A DNA stretch of 64,000 bases from Photobacterium sp. SKA34 (lineage in GTDB: Bacteria > Pseudomonadota > Gammaproteobacteria > Enterobacterales > Vibrionaceae), in the NCBI RefSeq assembly GCF_000153325.1, contig NZ_CH724146.1, forward strand, positions 184,669 to 248,668, read 5' to 3'. Below, one piece after another: positions 17,367 to 24,628 of this stretch. The notes below the pieces were generated by a model. That model was not told the origin of the DNA. It saw nothing but the letters and a program-made list of their open reading frames with translations, and did not search any database. The stretch's first letter is position 1, and each line of letters begins with the position of its first letter. The translations under genes were made by a program, and so were the position numbers.

Positions 17367-18773
17367 ATGGCTACAGGTAAGATCGTACAGATCATCGGTG
17401 CGGTAGTCGACGTAGAGTTTCCACAGGACTCTGTACCACAGGTATACGATGCCCTTCATGTTGATGTGAAAGAGAACGGTACATTAGTACTGGAAGTTCA
17501 GCAGCAACTTGGTGGTGGCGTTGTTCGTGGTATCGCTATGGGTACTTCTGATGGCTTACGTCGTGGTTTGTCTGTTGAGAATACAGGCCGCCCAATTGAA
17601 GTACCAGTAGGTACAGCGACTCTAGGACGTATCATGAACGTTCTTGGTCAACCTATTGATGAGTGTGGTGAGATCGGTGAGCAAGAGCGTTATGCTATTC
17701 ACCGTGAAGCACCAAGCTATGAAGATCAGTCAAATGTAACTGAACTCCTAGAAACAGGTGTTAAGGTTATCGACCTAATCTGTCCATTCGCTAAGGGTGG
17801 TAAGATCGGTCTGTTTGGTGGTGCTGGTGTTGGTAAAACCGTTAACATGATGGAACTTATCAACAACATCGCCCTAAAACACTCAGGTTTATCTGTGTTT
17901 GCAGGTGTTGGTGAGCGTACTCGTGAAGGTAACGATTTCTACTACGAGATGCAGGAAGCAGGTGTTGTTAACATCGAAAATCCTGAAGAGTCTAAAGTAG
18001 CAATGGTTTACGGCCAGATGAACGAGCCACCAGGTAACCGTCTACGTGTTGCTCTAACTGGCCTTACAATGGCTGAGCGCTTCCGTGACGAAGGTCGTGA
18101 CGTACTGTTATTTATCGATAACATCTACCGTTATACCCTTGCAGGTACTGAAGTATCAGCACTGCTTGGTCGTATGCCTTCTGCGGTAGGTTACCAGCCT
18201 ACGCTTGCAGAAGAAATGGGTGTCCTTCAGGAACGTATCACGTCAACGAAGTCTGGCTCTATCACGTCTGTTCAGGCGGTATACGTACCTGCCGATGACT
18301 TGACTGACCCATCACCAGCAACAACCTTTGCTCACTTAGATGCAACGGTTGTACTTTCGCGTCAGATCGCATCGCTAGGTCTATACCCTGCGATCGACCC
18401 ATTGGATTCAACATCACGTATGCTTGATCCATTGGTAGTAGGTCAAGAGCACTACGACATTGCACGTGGCGTTCAGAGTCTACTTCAACGTTATAAAGAA
18501 CTAAAAGACATCATCGCTATTCTTGGTATGGATGAGCTATCTGAAGAAGATAAGCAAGCTGTATCACGTGCACGTAAGATTGAACGTTTCCTAACTCAAC
18601 CTTACCACGTAGCAGAAGTCTTTACTGGTGACCCAGGTATCTACGTAACGTTGAAAGACACACTACGTAGCTTCAAAGGCTTATTAGCGGGTGAATACGA
18701 CGATATCCCTGAGCAGGCATTTATGTACTGTGGTGCGGTTGAAGACGTATTAGAAAACGCGAAGAAGCTGTAA
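17367..18773 (+). CDS. atpD: F0F1 ATP synthase subunit beta
   Basis: Beta is the catalytic subunit. The 468 residues contain Walker A GGAGVGKTV near residue 150, the catalytic glutamate in GVGERTREGND, Walker B VLLFIDNIYRYTLAGTEVS and the signature PAIDPLDSTSR. The DELSEED region appears as MDELSEEDKQ near residue 388. SD GAGGA. Length matches other gamma-proteobacteria (about 460). Confidence 0.98.
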   Translation: MATGKIVQIIGAVVDVEFPQDSVPQVYDALHVDVKENGTLVLEVQQQLGGGVVRGIAMGTSDGLRRGLSVENTGRPIEVPVGTATLGRIMNVLGQPIDECGEIGEQERYAIHREAPSYEDQSNVTELLETGVKVIDLICPFAKGGKIGLFGGAGVGKTVNMMELINNIALKHSGLSVFAGVGERTREGNDFYYEMQEAGVVNIENPEESKVAMVYGQMNEPPGNRLRVALTGLTMAERFRDEGRDVLLFIDNIYRYTLAGTEVSALLGRMPSAVGYQPTLAEEMGVLQERITSTKSGSITSVQAVYVPADDLTDPSPATTFAHLDATVVLSRQIASLGLYPAIDPLDSTSRMLDPLVVGQEHYDIARGVQSLLQRYKELKDIIAILGMDELSEEDKQAVSRARKIERFLTQPYHVAEVFTGDPGIYVTLKDTLRSFKGLLAGEYDDIPEQAFMYCGAVEDVLENAKKL

Positions 18774-18790
18774 GCTAATTAGGAGGCGAC

Positions 18791-19213
18791 ATGGCAGCGA
18801 TAACTTTCCATTTGGAAGTAGTCAGTGCTGAGAAACGTCTGTTCTCTGGTCGTGCTGAAAACATTCAGGTTACGGGTAGTGAAGGTGAGCTAGGTATTCA
18901 TGCCGGTCACACGCCACTACTCACAGCTATCACTCCTGGCATGGTACGCATTACCAAGCAAGGTGGTGAGGAAGATGTAATTTATCTTTCTGGCGGTATG
19001 CTTGAAGTTCAGCCTTCTGCAGTGACGGTATTAGCCGATACAGCTATTCGTGGTGTTGATTTAGACGCCGCGAAAGCAGAAGAAGCTAAACGTCAAGCTG
19101 AGGAGCGTATCCATAATCAGCATGGCGATATTGACTTCGCACAGGCAGCCAGTGATTTAGCGAAAGCTATTGCTCAGCTTCGAGTGATTGAACTAACTAA
19201 ACGCGCACGCTAG
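18791..19213 (+). CDS. atpC: F0F1 ATP synthase subunit epsilon
   Basis: Epsilon couples and inhibits F1. The 140 residues have the N-terminal beta sandwich (FHLEVVSAEKRLFSG, GELGIHAGHTPLLTAI) and the C-terminal two-helix regulatory arm (KAEEAKRQAEERI and LAKAIAQLRVIELTKR). SD AGGAGG. A strong terminator follows, closing the operon. Confidence 0.97.
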   Translation: MAAITFHLEVVSAEKRLFSGRAENIQVTGSEGELGIHAGHTPLLTAITPGMVRITKQGGEEDVIYLSGGMLEVQPSAVTVLADTAIRGVDLDAAKAEEAKRQAEERIHNQHGDIDFAQAASDLAKAIAQLRVIELTKRAR

Positions 19214-19232
19214 TCTGACGTTAAAGAAATAT

Positions 19233-19261
19233 AAAAAGCGACCATTAAGGTCGCTTTTTTA
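19233..19261 (+). terminator. Terminator of the atp operon
   Basis: Stem AAAAAGCGACC / GGTCGCTTTTTT with a short loop and T run, 20 nt behind atpC. Confidence 0.9.
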
Positions 19262-19453
19262 TTGCTAAAAATTTTACTGATTGATGTTGTTAGGGGATAT
19301 TTATTTTTACAACATGATTTTCTCTTAATACTTTTGCGAGGTATACCTGTTATTTCTTGGTGAGAATTAAATAATTATGCTTAAATCCAGTAAAACTTGA
19401 CGGTACAATACCAATCAAATAACAAATTTATGCATCAAGAGGGACATCCCATC

Positions 19454-20812
19454 ATGAGCTTCAGTGCTGTGATTTTAGCTGCGGGAAAAGGCACCCGCAT
19501 GTATTCAAACTTGCCAAAAGTGCTTCATACTTTAGCAGGTAAGCCGATGGTCAAACATGTGATCGACACATGTAATGATCTTGGTGCGAAAAATATTAAT
19601 TTAGTTTATGGCCATGGTGGTGACACCATGCAACAAGTATTGGCTCAAGAATCAGTCAACTGGGTACTACAAGCCGAGCAATTAGGAACTGGACACGCGG
19701 TTAATCAAGCGACTCCGAACCTTGCTGATGATGAAAAAGCATTGATTTTATACGGTGATGTGCCACTGATAAGTGCGCAAACATTAGAAAATCTGCTTGA
19801 TGCTCAGCCTGATGGTGGCATTGCCCTACTGACTGTTGTTCTTGATGACCCAAGTGGTTACGGTCGTATTGTACGTCGTAATGGGCCCGTTGTTGCGATC
19901 GTAGAGCAAAAAGATGCCACTGAAGAGCAAAAGCTCATTAAAGAAATTAACACTGGTGTAATGGTTGCTAATGGTGGCGATCTTAAGCGTTGGCTAGCGT
20001 CGCTTAAAAACGATAATGCGCAAGGTGAATATTACCTGACTGATATTATTGAGATTGCCCATGATGAGGGCCGTGCGGTTGAAGCGGTGCACCCGGTTAG
20101 TCCAATTGAAGTTGAAGGGGTGAATAACCGTATTCAACTTGCTCGTCTGGAGCGTGCATTCCAAGCTATGCAGGCGGAGCGTTTATTAGAGCAAGGCGTA
20201 ATGCTGCGCGATCCTGCTCGCTTCGATTTACGTGGTTCACTACAGTGTGGCACCGATGTTGAAATTGATGTTAACGTGGTGATTGAAGGTAGCGTGAGCA
20301 TTGGTGATAACGTCGTGATTGGTGCAGGTTGTGTGCTTAAAGACTGTGAGATTGATGATAATTCTATTATCAGTCCATACAGTGTGATTGATGGCGCTAC
20401 GGTTGGTGAAGCTTGTACGGTCGGTCCATTTGCTCGTTTACGTCCAGGTACGGAGCTTCAAACTCAAGCGCATGTGGGTAACTTTGTTGAAATCAAGCAA
20501 ACGCGTTTAGGTGAAGGCTCTAAAGCGGGTCATTTGACTTACCTTGGTGATGCTGAGATTGGTGCTAACGTCAATATCGGTGCAGGTACTATTACTTGTA
20601 ACTACGATGGCGCGAACAAATTTAAAACTGAAATTGGCGATGATGTGTTTGTTGGCTCTGATACTCAACTTATCGCTCCTGTTAAAGTAGCAAGTGGTGC
20701 AACCATTGGTGCTGGTGCAACGATAAATCGTAATGTCGGTGAAGGTGAGTTAGTGATCACTCGCGCACCCGCACGAACGATCCAAGGCTGGAAACGCCCA
20801 ACCAAGAAGTAA
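19454..20812 (+). CDS. glmU: Bifunctional UDP-GlcNAc pyrophosphorylase / GlcN-1-P acetyltransferase GlmU
   Basis: GlmU makes UDP-GlcNAc from GlcN-1-P for peptidoglycan and LPS. The 452-residue protein has the uridylyltransferase motif LAAGKGTRMYS at its N terminus and YGDVPLI near residue 103. Left-handed beta-helix hexapeptide repeats run from about 250 to the end, with the acetyltransferase residues in RLRPGTELQ and TCNYDGANKF. ATG 19454 follows GAGG and gives the family N terminus. The product feeds the same pathway as glmS downstream. Confidence 0.98.
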   Translation: MSFSAVILAAGKGTRMYSNLPKVLHTLAGKPMVKHVIDTCNDLGAKNINLVYGHGGDTMQQVLAQESVNWVLQAEQLGTGHAVNQATPNLADDEKALILYGDVPLISAQTLENLLDAQPDGGIALLTVVLDDPSGYGRIVRRNGPVVAIVEQKDATEEQKLIKEINTGVMVANGGDLKRWLASLKNDNAQGEYYLTDIIEIAHDEGRAVEAVHPVSPIEVEGVNNRIQLARLERAFQAMQAERLLEQGVMLRDPARFDLRGSLQCGTDVEIDVNVVIEGSVSIGDNVVIGAGCVLKDCEIDDNSIISPYSVIDGATVGEACTVGPFARLRPGTELQTQAHVGNFVEIKQTRLGEGSKAGHLTYLGDAEIGANVNIGAGTITCNYDGANKFKTEIGDDVFVGSDTQLIAPVKVASGATIGAGATINRNVGEGELVITRAPARTIQGWKRPTKK

Positions 20813-20835
20813 TTTTCAATTACGTTATCATTTTT

Positions 20836-20864
20836 AAAGCAGGATTTTCTCCTGCTTTTTTATT
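20836..20864 (+). terminator. Terminator after glmU
   Basis: Stem AAAGCAGGA / TCCTGCTTT, loop 5 nt, followed by a T run. Confidence 0.87.
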
Positions 20865-20959
20865 TTTCATCTTCTAACCCCACCGCGATATTCCTCTAGC
20901 TTTTTCCATTCCAGTAGTTATTTCGAGATAAAAATTATACCGAATCTGCATATTTGTTA

Positions 20960-20989
20960 TTGATCGATTAATTTTTAAAACGCTATAAT
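20960..20989 (+). promoter_or_regulatory. Predicted promoter of the deoR-type gene and glmS
   Basis: TTGATC at 20960-20965 and TATAAT at 20984-20989 with an 18-base spacer. The palindrome at 20989 begins at the end of the -10 box. Confidence 0.5.
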
Positions 20990-21009
20990 AAGTTTCAAAT
21001 CGAAACTTA
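20989..21009. promoter_or_regulatory. Palindromic operator candidate at the deoR-glmS promoter
   Basis: Perfect 8-bp arms TAAGTTTC and GAAACTTA are separated by AAATC, over the expected transcription start. A further half-site-like TTTCAAAACTT lies at 21018-21028. Position suggests control by the DeoR-type protein encoded next; not demonstrated. Confidence 0.55.
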
Positions 21010-21028
21010 ATCTGTCATTTCAAAACTT

Positions 21029-21811
21029 ATGTCTAAACGTAATACGCAACAACGACGCCATGCTATTGCTGCTATGGTTGGTATTGAAGGCGAAGTTAGT
21101 GTGGATACACTTGCTAATCACTTCTCGACCTCTGAGGTCACAATTCGTAAAGATCTCGCAGCGTTAGAAAGTTCTGGTTTATTACTGCGCAGATATGGTG
21201 GCGCTATTGCTATGCCGAGTGAAATAGTTGCAACTGACTTAGAAGAAAAGGTTTCAGAACGAAAGTTAGCGATTGCGATTGCTGCAGCTGATCAGATCCG
21301 CGATCACAATCGCATTATCGTTGATTGTGGCAGTACAACTGCTGCATTAATTAACCTACTCAGTACCAAGCAAGGCTTAGTCGTAATGACTAATTCCTTG
21401 CAAGTCGCGAATGTACTGAATGCGCTTGAGAATGAACCGACCTTATTAATGACTGGCGGTACATGGGATCCGCATTCGGAATCCTTCCAAGGCAAAGTTG
21501 CAGAATCCGTATTGCGTTCATACGACTTTGATCAGTTATTTATTGGTGCTGATGGTATTGATATCACGCGTGGCACAACCACCTTTAATGAGCTGACTGG
21601 GTTAAGTCGAGTGATGGCGGAAGTCTCTCGTGAAGTGGTGGTAATGATTGAGTCTTGTAAGGTTGGACGAAAAATTCCGAATTTAGAGTTAGCGTGGCAA
21701 GGGATCGATACTTTAATTACCGATGATGGCATGAGTGATGCTGATACTGTCGCGATAGAACAACAGGGTGTGCGAGTGATTCGTGCCTTAGTGAACAATA
21801 ATAAGTTGTAA
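21029..21811 (+). CDS. DeoR/GlpR-family transcriptional regulator upstream of glmS
   Basis: The 260-residue protein has the DeoR N-terminal winged helix (QQRRHAIAAMVGIEGEVSVDTLANHFSTSEVTIRKDL, residues about 7-45). Its C-terminal sugar-phosphate sensor domain contains IIVDCGSTTAAL, VMTNSLQVANVL and QLFIGADGID. This family senses phosphosugars. The gene lies 12 bases before glmS, so an amino-sugar phosphate (GlcN-6-P) is a reasonable but unproven effector. The palindrome in front of it fits autoregulation of the pair. Confidence 0.92.
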   Translation: MSKRNTQQRRHAIAAMVGIEGEVSVDTLANHFSTSEVTIRKDLAALESSGLLLRRYGGAIAMPSEIVATDLEEKVSERKLAIAIAAADQIRDHNRIIVDCGSTTAALINLLSTKQGLVVMTNSLQVANVLNALENEPTLLMTGGTWDPHSESFQGKVAESVLRSYDFDQLFIGADGIDITRGTTTFNELTGLSRVMAEVSREVVVMIESCKVGRKIPNLELAWQGIDTLITDDGMSDADTVAIEQQGVRVIRALVNNNKL

Positions 21812-21823
21812 AGGATAGCAGTT

Positions 21824-23659
21824 ATGTGTGGGATTGTAGGTGCGGTAGCACAACGTGATGTAGCAGAAATCTTAGTAGAAGGCTTACGTCGATTAGAATA
21901 TCGAGGGTATGACTCAGCAGGTCTTGCGGTTGTTGATGAACAATTTCAATTACAGCGCTTACGACGTATGGGCAAAGTTCAAACCTTAGCTGATGCCGTT
22001 AATGAAACGCAAGTTATTGGCGGAACGGGGATCGCGCATACACGTTGGGCAACACATGGCGAGCCCTCAGAAGCTAACGCCCACCCTCATGTTTCTGGTG
22101 AACATATTGCGATTGTTCACAACGGCATTATCGAGAATCACCAAGCATTACGTGAGCTATTACAACAACGAGGTTATATTTTTCATTCTCAAACTGATAC
22201 TGAAGTGATCGCACATTTAGTTGAGTGGGAGCTGCGAACTACCGATTCTTTATTAGCAGCAGTGAAGCAAGCTGTTGCTCAACTTGAAGGTGCTTATGGT
22301 ACCGTAGTGATGGATAGTCGTGATCCTGAACGTTTGGTTGTTGCGCGCTCTGGTAGCCCGTTGGTGATCGGGTTAGGTGTAGGTGAAAACTTTATTGCGT
22401 CTGATCAATTGGCTTTGCTGAATGTGACTCGTCGCTTTATGTTTTTAGAGGAAGGTGATGTTGCCGAAGTCACCCGTCGTAATATTCGGGTATTTAGTCA
22501 TCAAGGTGAGTTGGTTGAACGTGAAGTCACCGAATCAAATATTCAACATGATGATACAGATAAAGGTCATTATCGTCACTATATGCAAAAAGAGATCTTT
22601 GAGCAGCCAAGTGCTTTGATTAATACTATGGAAGGTAGGATCCGCAATAATAGTGTGATCTTGGAAAGTTTTGGTAATGAGGCGAAAACGATCTTTGATC
22701 ATGTTGAGCATATTCAAATTATTGCTTGTGGGACCTCCTATAATGCAGGCATGGTAGCACGTTACTGGTTTGAATCTATTGCTGGAATTAGCTGTGATGT
22801 TGAAATCGCCTCTGAGTTTCGCTACCGCAAATTTGTTACCCGACCAAATAGCTTATTGATCACCCTCTCTCAATCAGGTGAAACGGCAGATACCTTAGCA
22901 GCGCTGCGTTTAGCAAAAGAAAAAGGCTATATGGCTGCGATGACAATTTGTAATGTTGCTGGTTCATCTTTGGTACGTGAATCAGATTTAGCTTTTATGA
23001 CCCGCGCGGGTGCTGAAATTGGGGTTGCATCAACTAAAGCGTTTACTACACAGTTAGTCGCGTTATTAATGCTTGTAACGGCGTTAGGTAAGCAGCAAGG
23101 TACGATTGATAATGAGCAAGAAGAAAAGATCGTTCATTCACTACTACAATTACCTAGCTTTATAGAGAAAGCATTAACACTTGATAAGCCAATTGAGTTA
23201 TTGGCTGAAGAATTCAGCGATAAACAGCACGCATTATTTTTAGGTCGTGGTGAGTTCTACCCTATTGCAGTTGAAGCTTCACTTAAATTAAAAGAGATCT
23301 CGTATATTCATGCTGAAGCTTATGCGGCGGGTGAATTAAAACATGGCCCACTTGCATTAGTTGATGCTGAGATGCCAGTGATCGTGGTGGCACCTACTAA
23401 TGATTTATTAGAAAAACTCAAATCCAATATTGAAGAAGTACGTGCTCGCGGCGGCTTATTGTATGTTTTTGCCGATAGTGAAGCAGGGTTTGAAGAAACA
23501 GACGGCATGAAAATTATGACCATGCCGAGTGTGGATGAAATCATTGCACCTATTTTTTATACCATTCCGATGCAGTTGTTGTCGTATCACGTGGCTTTAA
23601 TTAAAGGAACTGATGTTGATCAGCCTCGTAATCTAGCCAAAGCCGTGACTGTTGAGTAA
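21824..23659 (+). CDS. glmS: Glutamine--fructose-6-phosphate aminotransferase GlmS
   Basis: GlmS makes glucosamine-6-phosphate, the first step to UDP-GlcNAc. The 611-residue protein has the N-terminal glutaminase domain with nucleophile Cys2 (MCGIVGAVAQRDV), RLEYRGYDSAGLA and HTRWATHGEPS. It also has two SIS domains (IACGTSYNAGMVARYWFE, SQSGETADTLAAL) and the C-terminal DQPRNLAKAVTVE that is the protein side of attTn7. The Tn7-like element inserts 24 nt after its stop codon, in its terminator. No glmS ribozyme is expected in this clade and none is seen. Confidence 0.98.
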   Translation: MCGIVGAVAQRDVAEILVEGLRRLEYRGYDSAGLAVVDEQFQLQRLRRMGKVQTLADAVNETQVIGGTGIAHTRWATHGEPSEANAHPHVSGEHIAIVHNGIIENHQALRELLQQRGYIFHSQTDTEVIAHLVEWELRTTDSLLAAVKQAVAQLEGAYGTVVMDSRDPERLVVARSGSPLVIGLGVGENFIASDQLALLNVTRRFMFLEEGDVAEVTRRNIRVFSHQGELVEREVTESNIQHDDTDKGHYRHYMQKEIFEQPSALINTMEGRIRNNSVILESFGNEAKTIFDHVEHIQIIACGTSYNAGMVARYWFESIAGISCDVEIASEFRYRKFVTRPNSLLITLSQSGETADTLAALRLAKEKGYMAAMTICNVAGSSLVRESDLAFMTRAGAEIGVASTKAFTTQLVALLMLVTALGKQQGTIDNEQEEKIVHSLLQLPSFIEKALTLDKPIELLAEEFSDKQHALFLGRGEFYPIAVEASLKLKEISYIHAEAYAAGELKHGPLALVDAEMPVIVVAPTNDLLEKLKSNIEEVRARGGLLYVFADSEAGFEETDGMKIMTMPSVDEIIAPIFYTIPMQLLSYHVALIKGTDVDQPRNLAKAVTVE

Positions 23660-23683
23660 TGTTAAATGAGAAAAGACGCAACT
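23600..23683 (+). other. attTn7-type attachment site (glmS 3' end and terminator half)
   Basis: The last codons of glmS (the region TnsD reads in Tn7) are followed by the left half of the native terminator, GACGC plus loop bases, broken by the transposon at 23683/23684. The right half (GCGTC then T run) is at 35469 and beyond. Confidence 0.85.
23679..23683. repeat. Target-site duplication of the Tn7-like element (glmS side)
   Basis: CAACT, repeated at 35463-35467. Five bases is the size that Tn7-type transposition makes. Confidence 0.9.
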
Positions 23684-23752
23684 TGTCGGTAGACATTAAA
23701 GTCTGAAACTGTGACACTAAAGTTTGAAACTGTACCATTAAAGTTGAAAACT
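23684..23752. repeat. Transposon right end: terminal inverted repeat with three TnsB-type sites
   Basis: Three 19-bp direct repeats with a 21-bp period lie at 23692-23710, 23713-23731 and 23734-23752; consensus is GACAtTAAAGTtTGAAACT. They resemble the Tn7 TnsB site GACAATAAAGTCTTAAACTG as I remember it. Close packing is typical of the Tn7 right end, which adjoins tnsA and glmS. Confidence 0.88.
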
Positions 23753-23756
23753 TTTT

Positions 23757-23794
23757 AAACCCGGTTAAACTGATTAAAAGTTGACCGGGTTTTT
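23757..23794 (+). terminator. Hairpin with T run directly before the tnsA start
   Basis: Arms AAACCCGGT (23757-23765) and ACCGGGTTT (23784-23792) enclose an 18-nt loop and are followed by TT. The tnsA ATG comes 3 nt later. It looks like a terminator and could stop glmS read-through into the element, or hold down tnsA expression. Confidence 0.6.
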
Positions 23795-23797
23795 GTT

Positions 23798-24628
23798 ATG
23801 GCAAAATCAAAGTACGTTTTAACTGAAAAGCAAATCATCAAGCGGATAAATGAAGGTCGAGGTGCAGGAAGACTTTCTGACTATAAGCCGTGGCTGTATG
23901 TTAATGAGGTCCCTTCGGAAGGCCGATCTCAGAGAGTCTACTCCCACCTAACGGGCCGGATTCATCATGTACTATCGGACCTTGAGTTCGCAGTCTTTCT
24001 CCTTCTAGACCATAACCCTGCCGTAACAGACATTCGTGAGCAGTTTCCACTCAACAGAGATGACACTCTCAATATTTCCAAGGAAGGTCAACTTTGGCAC
24101 CCTTCGCAAGGAGGGGTAAATCTTGTCATATCCTCTGACTTTTTGGTTAACACCGCTTCTAAAAATCAGCCCAAGTTCGCTATTCAAGCAAAATATTCCA
24201 AAGACTTAAAAGATCCGAGAACTATTGAGAAGCTAGAAATAGAACGCCGTTATTGGCAGCTAAAAAGAATCCCCTGGTTCCTCGTAACAGATAAAGAGAT
24301 AGACAAAACAGTCGTATCGAATATTGAGTGGTTATACGGGGTTAAGGGGTACTTTGATGAAGTAATAACGGATGAGCTATCGCTTACTTTTGAGCATATC
24401 AGTGCTTATTTTGTTCAACACCCAGAAAGAAAAGTCGTTGATCTGTGTAAAGAGTATGACATGGCATACCAGCAAGATCTTGGTCAGTCGCTTTATGATA
24501 TTCGTTTAATGTGTGCAGCAAGGCTTATAACGTTCGATATTCGTTTACCATTTCATAGATTGAAAGCGAAAGAAATTGCGTTTAGAAGCGTTTCTTTGTT
24601 CGGGGGGCATCGTAATGTGGCCAGTTAA
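23798..24628 (+). CDS. tnsA: Transposon endonuclease subunit TnsA
   Basis: TnsA cuts the 5' ends of the transposon and works with TnsB as the heteromeric transposase. The 276-residue protein has an N-terminal restriction-enzyme-like nuclease domain. Catalytic residues are Glu63 (SDLEFAVFLLLDHNPAV), Asp114 (ISSDFLV) and Lys132 (FAIQAKYSKDL), at the same numbers as in Tn7 TnsA. A C-terminal winged-helix part that contacts DNA and TnsC (residues about 170-276) follows. No clear SD is seen: the start is 3 nt behind a terminator-like hairpin. It overlaps tnsB by 14 bases. Apparently intact. Confidence 0.96.
   Translation: MAKSKYVLTEKQIIKRINEGRGAGRLSDYKPWLYVNEVPSEGRSQRVYSHLTGRIHHVLSDLEFAVFLLLDHNPAVTDIREQFPLNRDDTLNISKEGQLWHPSQGGVNLVISSDFLVNTASKNQPKFAIQAKYSKDLKDPRTIEKLEIERRYWQLKRIPWFLVTDKEIDKTVVSNIEWLYGVKGYFDEVITDELSLTFEHISAYFVQHPERKVVDLCKEYDMAYQQDLGQSLYDIRLMCAARLITFDIRLPFHRLKAKEIAFRSVSLFGGHRNVAS

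Noticed and set aside
20989..21009. The glmS-upstream palindrome as a relic transposon end
   Set aside because: It shares AGTTTCAAA with the TnsB sites, but has no TGTCGG terminus, no array and no partner; an operator explains it better.
24576..24614. tnsB start 13 codons upstream
   Set aside because: The later ATG gives the Tn7-like N terminus MWPVNE and has a G-rich SD.
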